Positions 21,843 to 34,349 of a DNA stretch of 64,000 bases are shown one piece after another. The notes beneath the pieces were generated by a model. The model was given only the letters and a program-made list of their open reading frames with translations, did no database searches and was not told the origin of the DNA. This stretch comes from Triticum aestivum. Taxonomy: Eukaryota > Streptophyta > Magnoliopsida > Poales > Poaceae. A program made the position numbers and the translations under genes. The number at the start of each line of letters is the position of its first letter. Within the stretch, counting starts at the first letter, position 1. Location of the stretch: NCBI RefSeq assembly GCF_018294505.1, contig NC_057795.1, positions 524,897,184 to 524,961,183 of the forward strand. The letters are read 5' to 3'.

Positions 21843-22731
21843 ATATGGTAGCAAAAAGGGTCAGCAATATTCAATTCAGAGATGCAAAGTTGAATAAATG
21901 CTCAACGACGGTACTGGCTGGTCCTAGGCTAGACTGTGCTAGAGACGCGAGCCTAGAACACCAACAAAATCACGGCGCGGCAAGGGAGGAGCACACTCTG
22001 AATTATTTTTTCTCTTTTTTTTGCACTTTTTTTCCTCTTTTTTTTTGCTCCGCAACAATTTTTTTTCGAAAAAGTCAACAAATGGTCTAAAAACTGCCTA
22101 GCCAGAATTTTTTTCCTCTTTTTTTTTGAAATTGGAACTATTTTTCTTCTGCGGATGGCTCGGAAGTTGGGGAGTCCTTCTCTGTCACGACTCGGAGTAT
22201 CGCGTGATCTGGAAATCGAGAACAATGCAACAATTACTGGACTCGGACTAGGACTGGTGGCGGAGATGAATCTAGTGGAACTCGGACTGGTGGCGGAGAT
22301 GAATCTGGTGGAACAAGGACAGGTGGCGGATATATGTTGCAGGTGAACTCGGATTGGCGTGATGGCGGCGGATATGTGGTGGCGTATATGGATTCGGATT
22401 GGCGGTGAATATGTGGTGGTGGTATATGGCAACAGCGACGATGATGATGCGATGGTGATATATGGCAGTGGCGACGTGACAACCTGTGAATAGAACTCGA
22501 AACTCTAAAAGACTAGACGCTAAGACCAGCAACTGGACACGACGATGCAACCGCAAATTCAACAAAGCAAATACAGAAAAGATTATGCAAGGCTCAGATT
22601 GGTTCGGATGGGATGAACTAACCCTAATTTTTTTTGGCTTTTTCGTGGACTATAGGTATGAAGAACAGACTCGATCTAAACTACGAAAAACTGTAAAATC
22701 TCACCGAGCAACCTGGAAATCTGATACCACT
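21843..22731 (-). other. CRM-A leader of host 1, LTR-proximal part, with PBS
   Basis: Reverse-complement leader with the hairpin arms (near 21925-21960), T-rich runs and a TGG/GGT-rich tract. PBS complement TCTGATACCA at 22720-22729. No gene seen. Confidence 0.85.
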
Positions 22732-23640
22732 TGATAGAGGCAAAGGTGTCCCGTCTTTCGATGAGATGATGGATATCGCTTTGGTGGAAGTCGACTTTGA
22801 CGATCCGACTACGAACGTGCGAGGACGTCGCGCCTTAGCAATCGCTAAACCAACTCCGAGAGGTTATTGACCACGTCGGAGCACGATCAACCTGACCACG
22901 AGGGTTTGTTTCCTGCGAGCAAACGAAGAACAAGCAAGAAACTAAGATTGCAATCTGTATATTGCGAATATAAGATGAAAGCTTTATTGATCAAGGTGGG
23001 GTTCTGTGACGCCTTTGTCTGGTCGTTGAACACAAACGAAGTACGCGAAGTTGCAGCTATGGCGAACTTTTAATCTAAACAAAACCCAAAGTCTAAACGG
23101 TTCCCTAAGGGCTGTATATATGGAGGAAGAGAGGGGGAATTTCGTGGCCCTTGGTGGAGGGGTCCGAAATCAACCCTATCTCTTGTTTCCCCACACATAC
23201 GGACTCTAAAAATAGCCTATACTTATGTATTTCGAAATTACATGGGCCTGGCCCAATAAAAAGGTGACGCAGCACCTATAATAGCCTTGGGATGAAATTT
23301 ATGAAGTGGCATCTTGTATATTTCGTCCAAGGCTTCATGCATCCATTATGGTGGCTTGAAAGTCCTGAAATCATCACTTGTAACTCCGTTCTTGTTCCCC
23401 TTGCGCATGGCATCATCTCCATGCTTGTTCTTGCTCCAATGTTCATCCTTCTCCAAGCTAGGCCCTTCATTTGTAAGCAAAACAAATGTATCCAATTTAG
23501 GTAGCATCATATTCTCATGAACATTAGAATCATTACCAAGAAACGAAAGTACCTGATAATTTAATTGGCGTGCGCGAGCTCTAGTAATTGGTCCCGTATA
23601 TGTAGCAGTAGGGGCTGTGGGTGTAACAATGGTATTGATG
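22732..23640 (-). repeat. CRM-A LTR, 5' LTR of host 1, subfamily II, outer end lost
   Basis: Starts on the plus strand with TGATAGAGG (reverse of CCTCTATCA). It runs to GGTATTGATG, lacking the final 9 or so bp of the LTR start. It carries the subfamily II variants near the LTR start (ACCATTG, ACATATACGGG). Confidence 0.9.
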
Positions 23641-23690
23641 CCCTCTTGCTCTAGTAATTTAGGCAGCATCATATTCTCATTAACAATGGC
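23641..23690. other. Scrambled junction with LTR-derived filler
   Basis: After the truncated LTR, short pieces that match LTR interior (CTCTAGTAATT, then TTAGGCAGCATCATATTCTC) are stitched together before the unrelated gag begins. Typical of error-prone end joining with templated filler. Confidence 0.7.
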
Positions 23691-25512
23691 AGTAGACTTG
23701 ATCATCTTCATCTTTGTTCACGCGCCGGTGCATGGCCACTTGCTCAAGGGCTTCCATCTCCTCTTCACTCATTGAGTCATATGTGCCGTCGTTGTTGAGG
23801 ATCATGGTGCGCTTATTCGTGCATTCATAGGACTTGTGGCCTCGGCGGCCGCAAGTGAAACACTTGAAGGAGCTTGTTTTGACGGTCTCACCGGTCGGAG
23901 TAGATGATGAAGCACGCGGCTTGAAGTTGCTTGTAGTAGGAGGACGACGACTTGAACTTGCCGAAGTTTTCTTGTAACTTGACTTGTCGTCGTTGCTTGT
24001 AGAAGGTTTGGTTGATGTAGATGTTGGAGGAGTCGTTGAAGCTTGGATGTTGGAGAAGCCGTAGGTCTTGGATGAGTACTTGGTGTGCTTGAAGTCATCT
24101 TGCACTTGATATTCCGCCTTGGTTGCTTGATGCACGAGCTTAATGAGGTTGGAATATGGTTGGAAGTCGGCGATCTTCTTGATGGGATGATTGAGTCCAT
24201 TCAAGAAACGTGCCATTGTTTGCTCATCATCTTCCTTGACATTGGCTCGAATCATGGCTATCTCCATTTCCTTGTAGTATTCTTCAACACTCTTTGTTCC
24301 TTGCTTGAGGAGTTGTAGCTTCTTGAAGAGATCGCGGTTGTAGTAGGTTGGTACAAAGCGTGCCCGCATGACATCCTTCATTTGAGCCCAAGTGGTGATT
24401 GGAGGTTCACCTCTTGCTTCACGGCGTTCAAGGACTTGTTCCCACCATATGAGCACATAGTCTTGGAACTCAAGTGATGCCATAGCGATCTTCTTCTCTT
24501 TCTCATAGTTGTGCAAACGGAAGATTTTATGGACCTTCAATGCCCATGAGAGGTACTCTTCCGGATCATTGCTTCCTTTGAACTTGGGCATTGTGAACTT
24601 GAGCTTGCCATAGTGTTGCTCTTCATTGTGTTGTTGGCGATGGTGATGATGACGTCCTTGACGTGGGGGATAGTCATCCTCATGTTGCTCTTGGCGCGGA
24701 GGAAGTCTATGATCAACTTGCTCTTGTTGAACTTGAGGTTAGAGTGGAGCTTGACGAGGTTGTGGAGGAATTTGTGGCGCTTGACGTTGCACTTGTGGTA
24801 GGTAGTTCCTCTCTTGGATTTCTTCTCGAAGAGCTTCCTCTTGATTGCGCCGTTCGCGGTTGCGGTTGGTGATGGCTCGACTTGATTCTTGAAGGGCACG
24901 TTGCGCCTCAAGAGCTTGCGCTTCACGTTGTTGTTGTTGAAGACGTTGAGCCTCGGCGTCTTGTTCTTCTTGGTGTAGACGCGCTTGTTCTTCTTCTTGT
25001 CGCTGTAGTCGTTGTCGTTCTTGAGCTTGAGCAAAAGCCAATTGGTTTGATTGAGGATGAGGGACTTGCTCATCGACTTGCTCTTGTGAATGCTTGTCTT
25101 GTAGTGGGGTCCGAGATGCATGACGGTCTTGACGCGCAGCTCGTCGAAGAATGGTCGATGACGGTGTACTTGAGCCGGAGAAGGTGTCATCTGAGTGTCG
25201 ACTCGAGCGGCTCCGTCTTGAGGAGGAAGAAGTGGAATGATGCCGGTTCCTCATCAAGGCGCGGATCTCGTCCATTCTTGCATCATTTTCTTGCTGGTGA
25301 GAGTCGAACTTGTCGTCGAAGTAGTCTCTTGTACGTTGCTCGGAGAGTCGCAAGTCGGTGGCGAGGTTGTCGATGCGGTCGCTCATAGCTTGTTGCTCTT
25401 GGTGTAACGCCCTTTGAGCACCAAAGAGGTGGCTCTTTGTGATGAATGATGACATGTCGTCGCCATTCTCGATGAGAGGTTGATTTGTAGAAGAACTTGG
25501 CCTATCCGTCAT
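23680..25512 (-). pseudogene. Gag of an unassigned gypsy element, one internal stop
   Basis: ATG at 25512 (MTDRPSSSTNQ). The N-terminal half has an Arg/Ser tract and a long Gln/Glu/Arg-rich likely coiled coil (about 25100-24780). TAA at 24739-24741 interrupts it. The same frame then gives a Gag core (PKFKGSNDPEEYLSWALKV, ITTWAQMKDVMRARFVP, LKQGTKSVEEYY) and a zinc knuckle CFTCGRRGHKSYEC (about 23810-23855). The sequence is unlike CRM-A or CRM-B Gag; the family is not recognised. Pol is absent: the frame dies in the scrambled junction. Confidence 0.8.
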
Positions 25513-26251
25513 ACCAAGTAAAATGTAAGTGGAAGAAGGAAAAGAACGTGTACCAAATGTACCTTGACCGATGTTGAAGATGAATCAAATTCACTCAAAT
25601 GCAGACAATGAAATAGCACTGTTGGTACCAATTCTTGTCGGTTCTCACACCTACACAGGTAAAAGCTTTTGATGGAGCTTGGTTAGGATGGTGGCACAAA
25701 TTTGATGCAATAGTAAGTGAGCTTCAATAATGTTGGAAAAGATTCACAAATTTGCAAATGCAACAAGTAGACCAAGCTAGTATGGGTACACGGAAACACT
25801 CACGCAAATAGATAAGTGGGATTGTGCAATCCAAAAGTGAGCCAAAATGTGGAAACCACGAAAATGCTCTTGTTGCACAATACTAGAGAGACAAGCACGA
25901 TTGCATAATAGGCGGATACGCAAACTTGTGCACAACCTACTAGGCAAAAATGCAACTATCTCTATCCCAAGTATGCTATATGTATGATATTTCGGTGCAA
26001 TGATCCAAGATGATCGGATATGACAATCTTAATGTTGTATGATGCTATTGTTCTTGCTTATCAGCTCTTTGCTTATCTTTCCTCTTTGCTTAAAAGCTTG
26101 GTTGGATCTTTTACTTTTGAGCTCTTTTCTCATGCAAAACTCACGAACCAAGGTAGCAATTGCGTATGCGATGACAACTTTGTGACACACAAGTTGATCT
26201 CAAGATATGCACCACTATGGTATAATATGTATGCTATATGGAGTATGATCA
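25513..26251 (-). other. Leader and probable partial 5' LTR of the unassigned gypsy element
   Basis: No gene. Reverse strand TTGGTACCAACAGTGC at about 25619-25634 sits where a PBS would be expected and weakly resembles the tRNA-iMet type. The AT-rich stretch to 26251 may be LTR, but no second copy exists here to define it. It ends abruptly at the CRM-A LTR at 26252. Confidence 0.45.
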
Positions 26252-27169
26252 TGATAGAGGCTAAGGTGTCCCGTCTTTCGATGAGATGATGGATATCGCT
26301 TTGGTGGCAGTCGACTTTGACGATCTGACTACGAACGTGCGCGGACGTCACGCCTTAGCAATCGCTAAACCAACTCCGAGAGGTTATTGACCACGCCGGA
26401 GCACGATCAACCTGACCACGAGGGTCTGTTTCCTGCGAGCAAACGAGGAACAAGCAAGAAACTGAGATTGCAATCTGGATATTGCGAATATAAGATGAAA
26501 GCTTTATTGATCAAGGTGGGGTTCTGTGACGCCTTTGTCTGGTCGTTGAACACAAACGAAGTACGCGAAGTTGCAGCTATGGCGAACTTTTAATCTAAAC
26601 AAAACCCAAAGTCTAAATGGTGCCCTAAGGGCTGTATATATGGAGGAAGAGAGGGGGAATTTCGTGGCCCTTGGTGGAGAGGTCCGAAATCAACCCTATC
26701 TCTTGTTTCCCCACACATACAGACTCTAAAAATAGCCTATACCTATGTATTTCGAAATTACATGGGCCTGGCCCAATAAAAAGGTGACGCAACACCTATA
26801 ATAGCCTCGGGACGAAATTTATGAAGTGGCATCTTGTATATTTTGTCCAAGGCTTCATGCACCCATTATGGTGGCTTCAAAGTCCTAAAATCATCACTTG
26901 TAACTCCGTTCTTGTTCCCCTTGCGCATGGCATCATCTCCATGCTTGTTCTTGCTCCAATGTTCATCCTTCTCCAAGCTAGGCCCTTCATTTGTAAGCAA
27001 AACAAATGTATCCAATTTAGGCAGCATCATATTCTCATGAACATTAGAATCATTACCAAGAAACGAAAGTACCTGATAATTTAATTGGCGTGCGCGAGCT
27101 CTAGTAATTGGTCCCGTATATGTAGCAGTAGGGGCTGTGGGTGTAACAATGGTATTGATGTCCTCATCA
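26252..27169 (-). repeat. CRM-A LTR A5, subfamily II
   Basis: 918 bp with intact ends; near its start it has the subfamily II variants (ACCATTG, CTACTGCTACATATACGGG). The pol stop lies at 26866. Confidence 0.92.
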
Positions 27170-29285
27170 TCCTCCCCTTCTTGAAATGAAGTCGTCCTCG
27201 ACGAAAGCTCATCTTCCTCACCCAAATAACGCTTCAACTCTGCAATGTTAAAAGTGGGACTAACCCCAAAATCTGCAGGCAGCTCAAGTTTATATGCATT
27301 ATCATTTATTTTCTCTAACACATTAAAGGGACCATCAGCACGTGGCATTAACTTTGATTTGCGCAAATCCGAAAATCTATCCTTACGCAAATGTAACCAA
27401 ACAAGATCTCCAGGTGCAAACACAACATGTTTTCTACCCTTATCTCCAGCAAGTTTATATTTAGCATTCATACGCTCAATGTTTTCCTTAGTTAAGTCAT
27501 GCATTTTTAAAATCAATTCAGCACGTTGTTTAGCATCAAAATTAACCTTCTCCGAAGATGGAAGAGGCAACAAATCAATAGGTGCACGAGGTAGGAAACC
27601 ATACACAACTTCAAAAGGGCACATCTTAGTAGTAGAATGCAATGAACGATTATAAGCAAATTCAATATGAGGCAAGGATTCCTCCCACATTTTCTTATTA
27701 TTCTTCAAAACAGCCCTAAGCATAGTAGACAACGTTCTATTGACTACTTCAGTTTGTCCATCAGTTTGGGGGTGACAAGTAGTACTAAAAAGCAGTTTAG
27801 TCCCCAACTTAGCCCATAAACATCTCCAAAAGTGGCTAAGAAATTTAGTATCACGATCTGAAACAATAGTATTTGGCACACCATGCAAGCGAATAATTTC
27901 ACGAAAGAACAAATCAGCAACATTAACAGCATCATCGCTTTTATGACATGGTATAAAGTGTGCCATTTTCGAGAATCTATCCACGACAACAAATATGCTA
28001 GCCCTCCCCTTCTTTGTTCGAGGTAAACCTAAAACAAAGTCCATAGATATATCCTCCCAAGGAACACTAGGTACAGGCAAAGGCATATATAAACCATGAG
28101 GATTGAGTCGTGACTTAGCTTTTTGACATGTAGTGCAGCGAGCAATAAAACGCTCAACATCCCGTCTCATCTTTGGCCAAAAGAAATGTGTAGCAAGTAC
28201 GTCCTCCGTCTTCTTCACGCCAAAGTGTCCCATTAATCCTCCTCCATGCGCCTCCTGCAACAACAAAAGATGAACGGAGCTAGCTGGAATGCATAGCTTG
28301 TTAGCACGAAACACAAATCCATCGTTAACGACAAACTTGTTCCACATTCTTCCTTCTTTACAATTCTGCATTACATCTTTAAAATCAGCATCATGCACAT
28401 ATTGATCTTTGATGGTCTCCAAACCAAATATTTTGAAGTCAAGTTGTGAAAGCATAGTATAGCGGCGAGACAATGCATCAGCAATAACATTTTCTTTTCC
28501 CTTCTTGTGTTTAATGACATAAGGGAAAGTCTCAATGAATTCAACCCATTTAGCATGTCTACGATTCGGTTTAGCTTGACTTTTAATATGTTTCAAAGAT
28601 TCATGATCAGAATGTATAACAAATTCTTTGGGCCATAAATAATGTTGCCATGTTTTAAAGTCCGAACAAGAGCATATAATTCTTTATCATAAGTAGAATA
28701 ATTCAGACTAGGCCCACTCAATTTTTCAGAAAAGTATGCAACAGGTTTGCCATCTTGTAATAACACACCTCCTAATCCAATTCCACTAGCATCACATTCA
28801 AGCTCAAAAGTCTTATTAAAATCAGGACGTTGGAGTAAAGGAGCATGTGTCAACTTATCTTTCAATACCGTGAAGGCTTCTTCCTGTGCGGTACCCCAAA
28901 CAAAAGCCACATCCTTCTTTGTAAGCTCGTTGAGAGGTGCAGCAATGGTGCTGAAATCTCTCACAAAACGCCTATAGAATCCAGCGAGGCCAAGAAAACT
29001 CCTCACTTGTGTGACCGTTTTGGGCTGCGGCCAACTCTCAATAGCTTCAATCTTGGCTTTGTCAACTTCAATTCCCTGTGGAGTAACAACATAGCTAAGA
29101 AAAGATACTCGGTAGGTGCAAAAGGTGCACTTCCCAAGGTTACCAAACAAATGTGCATCACGTAGAGCAATAAAAACAGCACGTAAATGTTCAAAATGTT
29201 CTTCCAAAGATCTGCTATAAATCAGTATGTCATCAAAATAGACTACCACAAATCGTCCAATGAAAGCACGTAAAACTTCGTTCAT
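26866..29285 (-). pseudogene. CRM-A Pol (partial RT, RNaseH, INT), one-base frameshift
   Basis: Two overlapping frames: RT from YFDD into RNase H (29285-28593), then RNase H-integrase (28596-26866). A single base is missing in TTTAAAACATGG (about 28652) compared with TTTAGAAACATGG in the sisters, splitting RNase H. The integrase core Asp, Asp and Glu look intact. It has private changes such as EESLPH, AELKRYL and a Gly to Ser in RT (SFLSYVV). Confidence 0.87.
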
Positions 29286-29416
29286 ATGAGTGGTTAGTCA
29301 TGCCTTTTGGGTTAACTAATGCGCCTAGTACTTTCATGAGACTAATGAACGAAGTTTTACGTGCTTTCATTGGACGATTTGTGGTAGTCTATTTTGATGA
29401 TATACTGATTTATAGC

Positions 29417-29426
29417 NNNNNNNNNN
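29417..29426. other. Assembly gap (10 N) at an inverted junction
   Basis: The 131 bp at 29286-29416 is repeated at 29446-29576 across the gap. The gap sits where minus-strand pol turns into plus-strand pol. Confidence 0.88.
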
Positions 29427-31924
29427 AAAACTAAGTTTGGATTATATGAGTGGTTAGTCATGCCTTTTGGGTTAACTAATGCGCCTAGTACTTTCATGAG
29501 ACTAATGAACGAAGTTTTACGTGCTTTCATTGGACGATTTGTGGTAGTCTATTTTGATGATATACTGATTTATAGCAGATCTTTGGAAGAACATTTGGAA
29601 CATTTACGTGCTGTTTTTATTGCTCTACGTGATGCACATTTGTTTGGTAACCTTGGGAAGTGCACCTTTTGCACCGACCGAGTATCTTTTCTTGGCTATG
29701 TTGTTACTCCACAGGGAATTGAAGTTGACAAAGCCAAGATTAAAGCTATTGAGAGTTGGCCGCAGCCCAAAACGGTCACACAAGTGAGGAGTTTTCTTGG
29801 CCTCGCTGGATTCTATAGGCGTTTTCTGAGAGATTTCAGCACCATTGCTGCACCTCTCAACGAGCTTACAAAGAAGGATGTGCCTTTTGTTTGGGGTACC
29901 GCACAGGAAGAAGCCTTCACGGTATTGAAAGATAAGTTGACACATGCTCCTTTACCCCAACTTCCTGATTTTAATAAGACTTTTGAGCTTGAATGTGATG
30001 CTAGTGGAATTGGATTAGGAGGTGTGTTATTACAAGATGGCAAACCTGTTGCATACTTTTCTGAAAAATTGAGTGGGCCTAGTCTGAATTATTCTACTTA
30101 TGATAAAGAATTATATGCTCTTGTTCGGACTTTAAAACATGGCAACATTATTTATGGCCCAAAGAATTTGTTATACATTCTGATCATGAATCTTTGAAAC
30201 ATATTAAAAGTCAAGCTAAACCGAATCGTAGACATGCTAAATGGGTTGAATTCATTGAGACTTTCCCTTATGTCATTAAACACAAGAAGGGAAAAGAAAA
30301 TGTTATTGCTGATGCATTGTCTCGTCGCTATACTATGCTTTCACAACTTGACTTCAAAATATTTGGTTTGGAGACCATCAAAGATCAATATGTGCATGAT
30401 GCTGATTTTAAAGATGTAATGCAGAATTGTAAAGAAGGAAGAATGTGGAACAAGTTTGTCGTTAACGATGGATTTGTGTTTCGTGCTAACAAGCTATGCA
30501 TTCCAGCTAGCTCCGTTCGTCTTTTGTTGTTGCAGGAGGCGCATGGAGGAGGATTAATGGGACACTTTGGCGTGAAGAAGACGGAGGACGTACTTGCTAC
30601 ACATTTCTTTTGGCCAAAGATGAGACGGGATGTTGAGCGTTTTATTGGTCGATGCACTACATGTCAAAAAGCTAAGTCACGACTCAATCCTCATGGTTTA
30701 TATATGCCTTTGCCTGTACCTAGTGTTCCTTGGGAGGATATATCTATGGACTTTGTTTTAGGTTTACCTCGAACAAAGAAGGGGAGGGATAGCATATTTG
30801 TTGTCGTGGATAGATTCTCGAAAATGGCACACTTTATACCATGTCATAAAAGCGATGATGCTGTTAATGTTGCTGATTTGTTCTTTCGTGAAATTATTCG
30901 CTTGCATGGTGTGCCAAATACTATTGTTTCAGATCGTGATACTAAATTTCTTAGCCACTTTTGGAGATGTTTATGGGCTAAGTTGGGGACTAAACTGCTT
31001 TTTAGTACTACTTGTCACCCCCAAACTGATGTACAAACTGAAGTAGTCAATAGAACGTTGTCTACTATGCTTAGGGCTGTTTTGAAGAATAATAAGAAAA
31101 TGTGGGAGGAATGCTTGCCTCATATTGAATTTGCTTATAATCGTTCATTGCATTCTACTACTAAGATGTGCCCTTTTGAAGTTGTGTATGGTTTCCTACC
31201 TCGTGCACCTATTGATTTGTTGCCTCTTCCATCTTCGGAGAAGGTTAATTTTGATGCTAAACAACGTGCTGAATTAATTTTAAAAATGCATGAGTTAACT
31301 AAGGAAAACATTGAGCGTATGAATGCTAAATATAAACTTGCTGGAGATAAGGGTAGAAAACATGTTGTGTTTGCACCTGGAGATCTTGTTTGGTTACATT
31401 TGCGTAAGGATAGATTTCCTGATTTGCGCAAATCAAAGCTAATGCCACGTGCTGATGGTCCCTTTAAGGTGTTAGAGAAAATAAATGATAATGCATATAA
31501 ACTTGAGCTGCCTGCAGATTTTGGGGTTAGTCCCACTTTTAACATTGCAGATTTGAAGCCTTATTTGAGTGAGGAAGATGAACTTCCGTCGAGGACGACT
31601 TCATTTCAAGAAGGGGAGGATGATGAGGACATCAATACAATTGTTACACCCACAGCCCCTGCTGCTATACATACTGGACCAATTACTAGAGCTCGTGCAC
31701 GCCAACTAAATTACCAGGTACTTTCGTTTCTTGGTAATGATTCTAATGTTCATGAGAATATGATGCTACCTAAATTGGATACATTTGTTTTGCTTACAAA
31801 TGAAGGGCCTAGCTTGGAGAAGGATGAACATTGGAGCAAGAACAAGCATGGAGATGATGGCATGCGCAAGGGGAACAAGAACGGAGTTACGAGTGATGAT
31901 TTCAGGACTTTGAAGCCACCATAA
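29427..31924 (+). pseudogene. CRM-A Pol (RT, RNaseH, INT), same one-base frameshift
   Basis: Carries the same one-base deletion as the minus copy (TTTAAAACATGG, about 30131) and the same AKPNRR variant. The two are therefore sister copies of an already broken element. RT YFDD and the integrase triad are present. TDGQTE reads TDVQTE next to the catalytic Glu. The frame ends in LTR A6 at 31924. Confidence 0.87.
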
Positions 31925-32537
31925 TGGGTGCATGAAGCCTTGGACGAAATATACAAGATGCCACTTCATAAATTTCGTCCCGAGGCTATTTTAGGTGATG
32001 CGTCACGTTATTATTGGGCCAGGCCCATGTAATTTCGAAATACATAAGTATAGGCTATTTTTAGAGTCCGTATGTGTGGGGAAACAAGAGATAGGGTTGA
32101 TTTCGGACCCCTCCACCAAGGGCCACGAAATTCCCCCCTCTTCCTCCATATATACAGCCCTTAGGGCATCGTTTAGACTTTGGGTTTTGTTTAGATTAAA
32201 AGTTCGCCATAGCTGCAACTTCGCGTACTTCGTTTGTGTTCAACGACCAGACAAAGGCGTCACAGAACCCCACCTTGATCAATAAAGCTTTCATCTTATA
32301 TTCGCAATATCCAGATTGCAATCTCAGTTTCTTGCTTGTTCTTCGTTTGCTCGCAGGAAACAGACCCTCGTGGTCAGGTTGATCGTGCTCCGGCGTGGTC
32401 AATAACCTCTCGGAGTTGGTTTAGCGATTGCTAAGGCGCGACGTCCTCGCACGTTCGTAGTCGGATCGTCAAAGTCGACTGCCACCAAAGCGATATCCAT
32501 CATCTCATCGAAAGACGGGACACCTTTGCCTCTATCA
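31621..32537 (+). repeat. CRM-A LTR A6
   Basis: 917 bp, intact ends, PPT before it. Subfamily I variants (ACAATTG, GCTATACATACTGG). Right flank TATGC. Confidence 0.93.
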
Positions 32538-34349
32538 TATGCTCTTGTTCGGACTTTAGAAACATGGCAACATTATTTATGGCCCAAAGAATTTGTTATA
32601 CATTCTGATCATGAATCTTTGAAACATATTAAAAGTCAAGCTAAACTGAATCGTAGACATGCTAAATGGGTTGAATTCATTGAGACTTTTCCTTATGTCA
32701 TTAAACACAAGAAGGGAAAAGAAAATGTTATTGCTGATGCATTGTCTCGCCGCTATACTATGCTTTCACAACTTGACTTCAAAATATTTGGTTTGGAGAC
32801 CATCAAAGATCAATATGTGCATGATGCTAATTTTAAAGATGTAATGCAGAATTGTAAAGAAGGAAGAATGTGGAACAAGTTTGTCGTTAACGATGGATTT
32901 GTGTTTCGTGCTAACAAGCTATGCATTCCAGCTAGCTCCGTTCGTCTTTTGTTGTTGCAGGAGGCGCATGGAGGAGGATTAATGGGACACTTTGGCGTGA
33001 AGAAGACGGAGGACGTACTTGCTACACATTTCTTTTGGCCAAAGATGAGACGGGATGTTGAGCGTTTTATTGCTCGATGCACTACATGTCAAAAAGCTAA
33101 GTCACGACTCAATCCTCATGGTTTATATATGCCTTTGCCTGTACCTAGTGTTCCTTGGGAGGATATATCTATGGACTTTGTTTTAGGTTTACCTCGAACA
33201 AAGAAGGGGAGGGATAGCATATTTGTTGTCGTGGATAGATTCTCGAAAATGGCACACTTTATACCATGTCAGAAAAGCGATGATGCTGTTAATGTTGCTG
33301 ATTTGTTCTTTCGTGAAATTATTCGCTTGCATGGTGTGCCAAATACTATTGTTTCAGATCGTGATACTAAATTTCTTAGCCACTTTTGGAGATGTTTATG
33401 GGCTAAGTTGGGGACTAAACTGCTTTTTAGTACTACTTGTCACCCCCAAACTGATGGACAAACTGAAGTAGTCAATAGAACGTTGTCTACTATGCTTAGG
33501 GCTGTTTTGAAGAATAATAAGAAAATGTGGGAGGAATGCTTGCCTCATATTGAATTTGCTTATAATCGTTCATTGCATTCTACTACTAAGATGTGCCCTT
33601 TTGAAGTTGTGTATGGTTTCCTACCTCGTGCACCTATTGATTTGTTGCCTCTTCCATCTTCGGAGAAGGTTAATTTTGATGCTAAACAACATGCTGAATT
33701 GATTTTAAAAATGCAGGAGTTAACTAAGGAAAACATTGAGCATATGAATGCTAAATATAAACTTGCTGGAGATAAGGGTAGAAAACATGTTGTGTTTGCA
33801 CCTGGAGATCTTGTTTGGTTACATTTGCGTAAGGATAGATTTCCTGATTTGTGCAAATCAAAGCTAATGCCACGTGCTGATGGTCCCTTTAAGGTGTTAG
33901 AGAAAATAAATGATAATGCATATAAACTTGAGCTGCCTGCAGATTTTGGGGTTAGTCCCACTTTTAACATTGCAGATTTGAAGCCTTATTTGGGTGAGGA
34001 AGATGAACTTCCGTCGAGGACGACTTCATTTCAAGAAGGGGAGGATGATGAGCACATCAATACAATTGTTACACCCACAGCCCCTGCTGCTATACATACT
34101 GGACCAATTACTAGAGCTCGTGCACGCCAACTAAATTACCAGGTACTTTCGTTTCTTGGTAATGATTCTAATGTTCATGAGAATATGATGCTGCCTAAAT
34201 TGGATACATTTGTTTCGCTTACAAATGAAGGGCCTAGCTTGGAGAAGGATGAACAATGGAGCAAGAACAAGCATGGAGATGATGGCATGCGCAAGGGGAA
34301 CAAGAACAGAGTTACAAGTGATGATTTCAGGACTTTGAAGCCACCATAA
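32538..34349 (+). CDS. CRM-A RNaseH (partial)-integrase, open frame
   Basis: Open from the junction to the stop in LTR A7 (34349). Partial RNase H from [10 protein letters not shown] (HSDHES and DALSRR present), integrase zinc domain ([12 protein letters not shown]) and an intact D,D35E triad. Minor private changes: [19 protein letters not shown]. Lacks Gag, protease and RT, so it cannot act alone. Confidence 0.87.
   Translation, partial: YALVRTLETWQHYLWPKEFVIHSDHESLKHIKSQAKLNRRHAKWVEFIETFPYVIKHKKGKENVIADALSRRYTMLSQLDFKIFGLETIKDQYVHDANFKDVMQNCKEGRMWNKFVVNDGFVFRANKLCIPASSVRLLLLQEAHGGGLMGHFGVKKTEDVLATHFFWPKMRRDVERFIARCTTCQKAKSRLNPHGLYMPLPVPSVPWEDISMDFVLGLPRTKKGRDSIFVVVDRFSKMAHFIPCQKSDDAVNVADLFFREIIRLHGVPNTIVSDRDTKFLSHFWRCLWAKLGTKLLFSTTCHPQTDGQTEVVNRTLSTMLRAVLKNNKKMWEECLPHIEFAYNRSLHSTTKMCPFEVVYGFLPRAPIDLLPLPSSEKVNFDAKQHAELILKMQELTKENIEHMNAKYKLAGDKGRKHVVFAPGDLVWLHLRKDRFPDLCKSKLMPRADGPFKVLEKINDNAYKLELPADFGVSPTFNIADLKPYLGEEDELPSRTTSFQEGEDDEHINTIVTPTAPAAIHTGPITRARARQLNYQVLSFLGNDSNVHENMMLPKLDTFVSLTNEGPSLEKDEQWSKNKHGDDGMRKGNKNRVTSDDFRTLKPP

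Larger units (their letters stand above)
1..23640 (-). mobile_element. CRM-A retrotransposon (host 1), minus strand, split by two insertions
   Basis: Ty3/gypsy CRM-clade element read right to left: 5' LTR (22732-23640), PBS, leader (21843-22731 then 10056-10291), gag (8773-10055), and zinc knuckle through integrase (1-2527), running off the left edge. It is interrupted at 2528-8772 (TSD CTCGC) and 10292-21842 (TSD ATATG). Removing those blocks rejoins gag and leader without loss, which shows it was the original target. The 3' LTR lies outside the window. It is the oldest layer of this half of the window. Confidence 0.9.
26252..29285 (-). mobile_element. CRM-A element, 3' half, minus strand
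   Basis: 3' LTR (26252-27169), PPT complement and pol back to mid RT, where the sequence turns to the plus strand at 29286. No gag, PBS or 5' LTR. The left flank GATCA has no visible partner. Confidence 0.87.
29427..32537 (+). mobile_element. CRM-A element Q, 3' half
   Basis: RT (from KTKFGLYEW) to integrase plus LTR A6. The 5' half is cut off at the gap. Its LTR lies directly against RNase H sequence of another copy, as expected if Q was inserted in the next element (P) in the same orientation. Confidence 0.85.

Noticed and set aside
24613..25388. Plus-strand frames over the unassigned gypsy gag
   Set aside because: Antisense shadows of the Gln/Arg-rich minus-strand Gag.
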